Assembly (NCBI GenBank): GCA_021234155.1
Contig: JAJEKV010000033.1
Coordinates: 813,848 to 877,847 of the forward strand
Direction: 5' to 3'
DNA length: 64,000 bases
DNA from: Isoetes taiwanensis
Lineage: Eukaryota; Streptophyta; Lycopodiopsida; Isoetales; Isoetaceae
The notes beneath the pieces were generated by a model, which did no database searches, was not told the origin of the DNA, and saw only the letters and a program-made list of their open reading frames with translations. A program made the translations under genes and the position numbers. How positions within the stretch are numbered: the first letter of the stretch is position 1; the number at the start of each line of letters is the position of its first letter. Shown here in pieces: positions 57,271 through 64,000 of this stretch.

Positions 57271-57558
57271 TCTCTCCATAGCTTCTCCCAAGGCAGGTGT
57301 CAATAGCTTTTTCAAAGCCAATAAAACGGCAATACAAGTCTTGCGATGATTTACATTTGTCTTCTATCAAAGCTCATAGCATTGAAAATATGATCCAATG
57401 GTAGAGTGTGCGGGCCTACACCACCTTTGTATAAGGGCTCGAACCGTTGCTTCCTCTTACACCATACCATCAAATGCTGCTCCAAAATGCCGACCAACAT
57501 TTTGCAAACATCTAGCCGACCATCATTGTTCAATAATAATTGGGCGTGAGGATCTCTG
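57271..57558 (-). pseudogene. LINE reverse transcriptase fragment
   Basis: The minus strand reads NNDGRLDVCKMLVGILEQHL, VWCKRKQRFEP, PHTLPLDHIFNAM, SFDRRQM and WEKLWRD. This follows the arrangement seen in non-LTR RTs of seed-free plants and conifers (GRLFAKMxxxILExxL, then GFRPxxxTLDHIF, then the KAFD region and WxRL). The catalytic YADD part is not seen. It probably belongs to the same decayed LINE as the endonuclease at 60.2-60.7 kb, on the same strand. Confidence 0.6.
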
Positions 57559-57559
57559 C

Positions 57560-59097
57560 CTTATAGATGAGAAACCACTATGTTGGTGGTCACTATAGTG
57601 GAAGGCCTTCTTGATGTGCCTATTGAGCGATCCGGTTAGGAGGGACCATCATGGCCCCGGCCCACTCGAGCAACATACATGCAATCTAAGTGCAGCCTTG
57701 CCATTGAAGCAAAGATTTAATTAAGTGGAGAATAACACAATTTTGAGAATTTTAAGACTAAAGCTGCTCAAGCTTCAAGTTCTTTCACCTATTTCTTAAG
57801 TTCAAAGAATGGAATAAAATCACGGTGTATGCATACAAAATTTTGTAGTCGATTGATAATTAAGCCAAAATAAATGCAAGTATACCCATACAAATTATTA
57901 GCAGCATTACATGATACTTGTATATGCTCAATAATGGTGCTACAATTCACACCAATAATTCACATCAATAATTTTATGACTATAAAGGACGGCTCCATTG
58001 ATTGGTAGAACTCATTCATGTCTGCCATGGCTTATTTATTTTCGTCGAACACATCAATTCCATTACTTGCTCCATGAGCTACAATGATATTGTGGATGCA
58101 CACTGAGGTGTCCTCCTTGATCTTTATTTGCAATCCAAAGCTAATGGTTTAGTATATGATTGTCTTGGGCTTCATCGTGTTTGTGATCCACCTTGTTTGG
58201 CTTCACGGCGCCAATGCCTATAAAATTTGAATGGGATCCTTAGCGGTCCGCGATTGTTTAGGGTCTAGGTTTGGGATCTCCTTCTTCTTCTAGAAGAAGA
58301 AGACCATAATATAACCTGGGGAATGAACACCACGCATATGACAAAAGGACTATGCATTTACATGCTACATTTAAAAACATTTATTAGAGCGTTAAAATAA
58401 ATGGCTAACTTACATCTTATCCTAAAATATAATCAATACCAAATCCGCACAATGGTGGAGGTGGCGATTGGTGCTATGCGACAACCAACCTGAACCTTTT
58501 GGGGCCTTCTGCGAGGGTTTAGGGCAGATCCATAAGGCTACCAATCGATAAAAGAAATAAAAGGCAGCCCAACATATGCCATATCGTGCCGTAGTCCATG
58601 ATTCTTTGGATATGTGCAAAAACTTGTAAGTTATTTATATGGGTGTGATGAATGACATATTAGGAAAGCAAGAAATGTTAGCTTAACATGGGAAGTTCAT
58701 TACACAAACTTATGACAAAATAAAAAAGTTTCAAAATATTGGAATTTGTTTAATTAAAAGTGTCTTTACATGGTGGTCATTAGACAATTAAAAGAAAATT
58801 ACTATTCTTAAACATGGCAAGTTATACAATATTTTATTCATTCTTTGGTTTGACAACCTTGACTTTGACATCTCAAGGCATCCATGCACTTCATGAGGAT
58901 TGTGTCGTTTTTGTCTCCACAACCATGGTAGAATGTTCCAACACTTTGTAAGGCTTCAACAACCCGGAAGCTTTAGTTTCGAAATACGTCTTCACGTGGG
59001 CACATCATTCTCGTTTTTGCTCCTCCAACTTGTCAAGACGCGTCGTTGGTACATATGGGTTGGATTAATCCATTTGGGCATTGTTGTTATTATTAAA
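57560..59097. other. Stretch without a recognisable gene
   Basis: AT-rich sequence between the LINE RT fragment and an unidentified relic. No coding similarity, RNA gene or clear repeat was seen. Confidence 0.4.
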
Positions 59098-59960
59098 TTA
59101 GGTCCATAAATTACGCGCAAGCACGAAATCAAGCATCTCATAAGGAATATCCCAATGCATAGACATCATGAATTTACGTGTCCTCATACCACGATCACCA
59201 TCCTTGATTCTCCAAACACACTTTCCTCTAACCATGGATATTGCTTGTCCATCGAGGTAAAAAATCTGAAGCACTTCAACAAAGGGGCTCTTTGGTAAAA
59301 TGAATTGCATTGTCCCAATCACCAATGGCCACCCACACATTTTGGTACTCTCATCGTCAAAATGTAATTTGACTCTCTTGCAATTAAGCTTTGTGTGGTG
59401 AAGTGGCCTTTTTGTGGATCTCGACACCATACCGCTGGGGCAAAGAGCTATCTACGGGAACATCTTGATATACAACTTTCGCATTTTGCTCTAACCCGGC
59501 CTATGTGTTTTATGGAGTTCTTCTTGGCTCTAGCAATTTGCATTTGACCATCTTCTAAAATGTATTGATTATTAGGTAAATAGTCAAACAAATTGTGCAA
59601 GTGTCTCTCCATTCATCTTGGTAGAATCACCATTATTTTCATGGTATCCCAACTAGAGCTAGCAACTTCATATACAAGTCCAATGGATGTAGCCAAAGCG
59701 GGATCACGGGGCTCTTGAAGCGTATGTATCTTTGAGCCATCTCATACGTCTCTACCCTATTCGCCCTATGAAAACCCATCCAGCGTATAGCTCATAATCT
59801 TGGAAGTGTTGTGTTCCATTGATCTTGATTTGATCGATGCGATGAGTTGGTTTTCTCTTCAATAAAAGTATCACATCCACGACTCTCTGGGGTATGGGAT
59901 CAACAAAGATTGATGGAACTTCACGAAATTTTGAGCAAAAGTTAAATTTGTTTAAATAGG
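59098..59960 (-). pseudogene. Unidentified decayed protein-coding relic
   Basis: On the minus strand, peptide-like stretches appear in shifting frames. They are PSIFVDPIPQRVVDVILLLK and HRIDQIKINGTQHFQDYELY (59,810-59,930), LWLHPLDLYMKLLALVGIP (near 59,690), and an open frame from 59,430 with MCGWPLVIGTMQFIL and VWRIKDGDRGMRTRKFMM. I do not recognise a family. It sits between the endonuclease and RT pieces of a LINE, so it could be an element nested in that LINE, or LINE sequence too diverged to read. Confidence 0.3.
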
Positions 59961-60200
59961 GCTTGATTAAAGCTTAAAGGGGTGGATGGTTTGGATTTGG
60001 AGAAGAACTCTATAGTATCAAGAATCTGGAGGAAATGATGGAGCGAATGTTTTCCCCTCATCTCATGTGACTATACAATTGTCAATGGTAGGAATTAGGG
60101 TTTGTGGCATAAAATCTATCAAGCATGTAATGGGTCCTTCGGCCCAGCTCTTATTAGACCAAGTATACTTGGCATTGCGAGAATGTAATTCAATTTGGTT

Positions 60201-60989
60201 TCATGCAGGAGATCCTCCCTCTCGGCTCTTTTTACTTCTAGAAATATTTATTTTGTTACCCGGCTTAAAGATCCCATTGAAATTGTTATTCAAATCACCT
60301 CCCATAATCCAACCTTGAGCGATTACTCCGATCAAGGATCCATTCCTTGATTTCTTTTCAAATGGGAGATGGCTCATTTGGTTCAATGGGGCATAAACGT
60401 GATCCACCCAAGTGTTGCCCCTGGATATTGATAGTGATATAATGCCATCTGTTGGATGGGCTACGATGAAGGACACCACATCAAAGTGGTCGGATCATGG
60501 CTAAGACCCTTTAGTACCCATTTTGTTATATGGCGGAACCGGCTCCTTTCCAAACCAGGGCACCAAGGTTAGAAGCTTCAAGTTTGGAAGGTGATGCTCT
60601 TGGATCATGAGAAGATCCGCTTCTTTTTATAGGGCCCTTGATTTTATAGATTCCGCGAAAACTATCCTCATGGCTGAAGGATATAGGAAGCCTAAGCTAG
60701 GATTATTGAGGATATAATTTTCTTGGTATTAGAAAATTTGGCCGTTAAAGTTGGGATCTTTTTATGTATATCTTCCTTTGTTTTTTTAATCAAAGAAAAT
60801 GTGTGTATCCTCGTTGAGATATCTACCAAAAGCGGATCCGAGTCTCTCGGGGTAGCGACTTCTTCAATATCAGATCTATCTATCTCTTCCTTTAAGGAGG
60901 TCGAGAATGTGGATATAATTGGAGTAAAGGCTCTACATTTTTTATCTGAAAATGTCCATTTTTTGTCATTTTTCTCTAAAAAGCGGTAA
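60201..60989 (-). pseudogene. LINE endonuclease fragment with upstream ORF piece
   Basis: The minus-strand frame upstream (60,989-60,720) is Lys/Asp/Ser-rich (KEEIDRSDIEEVATPRDSDP). After shifts come RIVFAESIKSRAL, ADLLMIQEHHLPNLK, WFGKEPVPPYNKMG, VDHVYAPLNQ and WIMGGDLNNNFN, ending near 60,200. The QEHH and GGDxN motifs are the catalytic boxes of the APE-type endonuclease of LINE ORF2. Stops and loss of the C-terminal SDH box show it is dead. Confidence 0.65.
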
Positions 60990-62630
60990 AAATGGTCGTT
61001 TTTAGTAACACCATTTTATCCATGTCGTTCTTCGTTTCGCAATGGCAAGCATAGAAAAGGCCGTCTTTTAAGGGAAAGCACTAAAAAAGCGGCCGTTTTA
61101 AGTAACTATTCTCTACATCCTCATTGGAAACCACGGGTGCAGGGGGTGAATTATTCAAATCACATGGGTTAGATTATGGATAAGCATCTTTTTATCCTAT
61201 AGACCTCTAGTAATCTCAGTGTTGCGGGTTGATTGCGTAATACTCTTCTATTACATACGAGACAAAACACTCTCTGGCCCGACATAGCGACCATCATCCT
61301 TGCGGGGCTATATGAAAGCGAAGAAAGGATATATTGCTATCATCACATATCACAATCTTTTACGCAAAGGAGGCCTTTGAGTTTGGTCGGATGTGAATTG
61401 GTATTGAGGTTGTTAAAATAATTAGTCGAGCTGGCTTATGCGACTTTGGTAGCCTGAGAATGAGATACAATATCCGTCCAGAGGTCAACGGCAGTCCCTT
61501 ATCTTCCTCTGGTCATATTGTCCGCGCTGCTATAGTGCGGTTCTCTGGGGTTCTTGATAAAATTATGTCATGTGATCTTGAGAGCAGAAGTATAGGTCTT
61601 TATACAATAAGGGGATTAGTGACCACATCTTGGCTCCACAGGCTAATGAGGCTTCATACAAGCATTCATGAGAAGCGGTGGCATTGAATGCAAGTAAAAG
61701 CATCGAAGTTGAAAATGCATTGCTGCGTTTGATCGTTTAAAATCAAAAAGTTAAAGCGTATTTCCCCCTTCAGCGCCGATATCACGGGTTACAACGTGTA
61801 TAAAATAAACGTGGAAAAATTTTGCGTGGTAACATCAATTAGGTTTCCATGGTTTAAAAAGTTTTTCGCTGTGGGATATTTGGGTATTATTGAAGAAACT
61901 GGATTGGAAAAGTTTATCCATCCACTGGGCGCCCGGTGATGACTATTAATGTAATCAAGCGAAGAATACGATTGTGGATCTGGAACCACAGATTTGTGGT
62001 GGAATGTAATTGCATTGAATTTTAACATTAATTATCGAGCTATAAGTTCTAGTAATCATGACAACCGGTTGGTGCAAATTTCTTTGAATGCAATTTGAAA
62101 TTTTAAAGGGGATGGGGGTTTCAAATCTGGAAGGAGAACATTAAGTGTTTTCGAGTTTGAAAAGTTATGGTTATGGTATCGATTGATGGTAGTCTGAGTT
62201 GTGAGTCACGGGGGCAACTAGTTGGGGGATTCAGCACGAACGCGCGGTTCTAGTGCAGTCGAAGGTGGTTCAACACACAGCGGTAGTGTCGGGGGGAACT
62301 ACGCTGGCTTCGGAAGGAGAAGCGACTAAAATTATGGAGCTCAAGCCATAGTGATTATATGTGCAAAGATAGGAAGCGCCTTAAAGTTAAAACCCAGTAT
62401 GAAGCCTAAAGATATGTGGGACTATCGATTAAACATATTGAACAAAAGAGTTCCTCCAGTGAGATAGATATGTTGGAAAAAGGAGTTGAGGAGAAAATGA
62501 AGCTTGTTGAAAAAAGACAACTTTAACTGTTTTTAAAGAAAAGGTTTGACAATTGTGGGAATCTTGAATCAATCTTTTGAGCCGAGCAGGTATATGAATT
62601 TTGAAACTTTTGCAGCAAATTAGGGTTTCT
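60990..62630. other. Stretch without an identified gene
   Basis: Open frames on the plus strand at 61,233-61,421 and 61,460-61,687 show no recognised family. Homopolymer-rich segments lie near 60,960-61,090. On the minus strand nothing was recognised. Confidence 0.4.
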
Positions 62631-63440
62631 AATATGGCCGTTGGCAGCTTTAGCAGAAATCTTTCCTTTCAGGGCGCTTCTTCATGGAATAATCATGGCA
62701 GTTGACAATCTAAATGCGTTGCAGAGAATCAGAACAATCTATGAAGGTGTGCATGCTGGTAAAGCTCAAGGGTTGGTTCTCAAAATTTTACGCAAAGAAA
62801 AATGAGACCTTATATTTATGTAATCCCGGTATGATCCGTTTGAAGGAATGAATTTTTGAAAAGTAACAGTGAAAAAATTTAGAAGTGTTTAATTGTGAGG
62901 GCAAGAACCATTTCACTTTCAATTATCCAAGTCTTAACCAAAAAGAAAAGGAGTAAATTAGTGAGATGCAAATTTAGTTTCTGAGGTGTGAGAGGCAGGG
63001 AAAGTTTCAGGGAGACGTTGCCGGTCATCCATTATAAGTTGGTAATGAAGGAGAATAAAATGCGGAGGCTAAAAGCAGCATGCTTGGTTTTGCAACATCA
63101 AGAAATAATATCAACAAGTTGTGAAGTTATAGATTAGGAATGAGAAAAGTGTGATGTGTGAATATGCACATGTTAAAATGTGGAAAGAAAGAAAGGTCAT
63201 GTTCAACTTGGTGATGGAGGCACGAAAAATGAGAACTGGAGTTTGAGGTTGTTTGGGTTACAGTGAAGCGCATTATATGCTGAAAGAGAGGTTTTATTAT
63301 TAATACCCTAGTCAATATGAAAATCTCATATCTGTATGTCCGGTTAAGGGTGAATGATGTGGAATACCAGTTTTGTTTGAACAAATCCAATGTCAAAATG
63401 TATTTTGATGAACGATTAGGGTTCATTTGCTTGAAAGTTG
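62631..63440 (+). pseudogene. Possible gag- or ORF1-like retroelement relic
   Basis: The plus strand contains NLNALQRIRTIYEGVHAGKA (about 62,710-62,770) and then FNCEGKNHFTFNYPSLNQ (about 62,893-62,945). The second piece resembles a CCHC zinc knuckle with its last Cys changed to Tyr. Further fragments run to about 63,440 with many stops. The assignment is weak and depends on the knuckle-like spacing alone. Confidence 0.25.
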
Positions 63441-64000
63441 ACATTTGGTTTTAATATTGATCAATCGCTGGCGAGTTATTCGGTAGAATATCAGGATATA
63501 AGCACTGGCATCATGGGGCTATATCAATTCTGAGTGAGTTCAGCTCTTAAAAACAAAGGAAGGTATAATCTGCCAAAAGTAGAAGAAAGGAAAATTTTTA
63601 TGTGAGAAGGTGAACAAATGCAGCTTGGCAGCTTAACTTAAAGATTACCATTAAAGGGAGTCAAATAAAAAGGAAGCAAAGGCACTGGATGCGGTACAGG
63701 ATCCTCCGCCATGGTCCCACCTGTGCATTAGGTTTCAGGTGGACATGTTTCGTGACCTTCATGAATGGGGTTTGTGAAGGGATGAAAATGTTATATTAGA
63801 AAAAGTAAAGATCCGAGCAGAAGTGTGTTGAAGTGACTAACTAGCTGAAGAAGCTGAAATTTGGAAGGAAAATTAAATATAAAAGGTCGAGATAAAGGAG
63901 ATGAGTATATATCGATGAATTTAAAGTTTTATTACAACAGGAATCAAAAGAGCAACAACTAACTTGTAGATACTCACCACGACAAAATGGAGTATTTGAA
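63441..64000. other. Right edge, no gene seen
   Basis: AT-rich sequence in which I see no coding similarity, RNA gene or repeat. Confidence 0.45.

Overview
The window is nuclear DNA of a land plant. It starts with the end of a spliced mitochondrial housekeeping gene, and almost all of the rest is layered transposable elements in different states of decay. The organism is probably a fern or another seed-free vascular plant with a large, repeat-rich genome. This is an inference. It rests on the short plant-type introns of the first gene, a DYW-type PPR gene whose tail resembles those I know from ferns, and the mix of elements: Ty1/copia, Ty3/gypsy, several LINEs, a DIRS-like tyrosine-recombinase retroelement, Helitron, hAT, pogo/Tigger-like and gene-carrying TIR transposons. 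No rRNA, tRNA or CRISPR was seen.

Layout. 1-2640: last ten exons of the beta subunit of ADP-forming succinyl-CoA ligase (+). 2.9-8.3 kb: a pogo/Tigger-like DNA transposon with a two-frame transposase and a second ORF. 8.4-12.7 kb: a copia element (-) with one LTR, split by a 0.5-kb retroposon flanked by a 13-bp target duplication. 12.7-15.3 kb: a gypsy gag-pol fragment (-) without integrase. 15.4-21.0 kb: a LINE (-) with endonuclease, RT and an unusual 3' ORF. 23.0-25.0 kb: an ORF1-only LINE-like retroposon (-) with poly(A) and an 8-bp target duplication.

25.2-48.4 kb is the most interesting block. A DIRS-like element is present as a 5' fragment (copy A, 25.2-26.8 kb) and as a fuller copy B (35.7-48.4 kb). 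Copy B is interrupted twice, by a 4.1-kb Helitron (36,996-41,128) and by a 4.1-kb long-TIR transposon (43,541-47,624). That transposon contains six palindromes, each 67-69 bp long. Between copies A and B lie two TIR-bounded segments, X (26.8-28.8 kb) and Y (28.8-35.7 kb). Their ends are related, and they carry intron-containing fragments of host genes: 4-coumarate-CoA ligase-like in X and diacylglycerol kinase-like in Y.

50.7-51.8 kb: a deleted hAT element with a clean 8-bp target duplication. 52.2-54.3 kb: a broken DYW-type PPR gene (-). 57.2-60.9 kb: pieces of another LINE (-). The remaining stretches (20.9-22.9, 48.4-50.7, 54.6-57.2, 57.6-60.2 and 61-64 kb) hold no gene I can identify.

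The only gene that looks functional is the succinyl-CoA ligase gene at the left edge. The others are mobile-element genes or relics, and their relation to one another is mainly one of nesting and capture.
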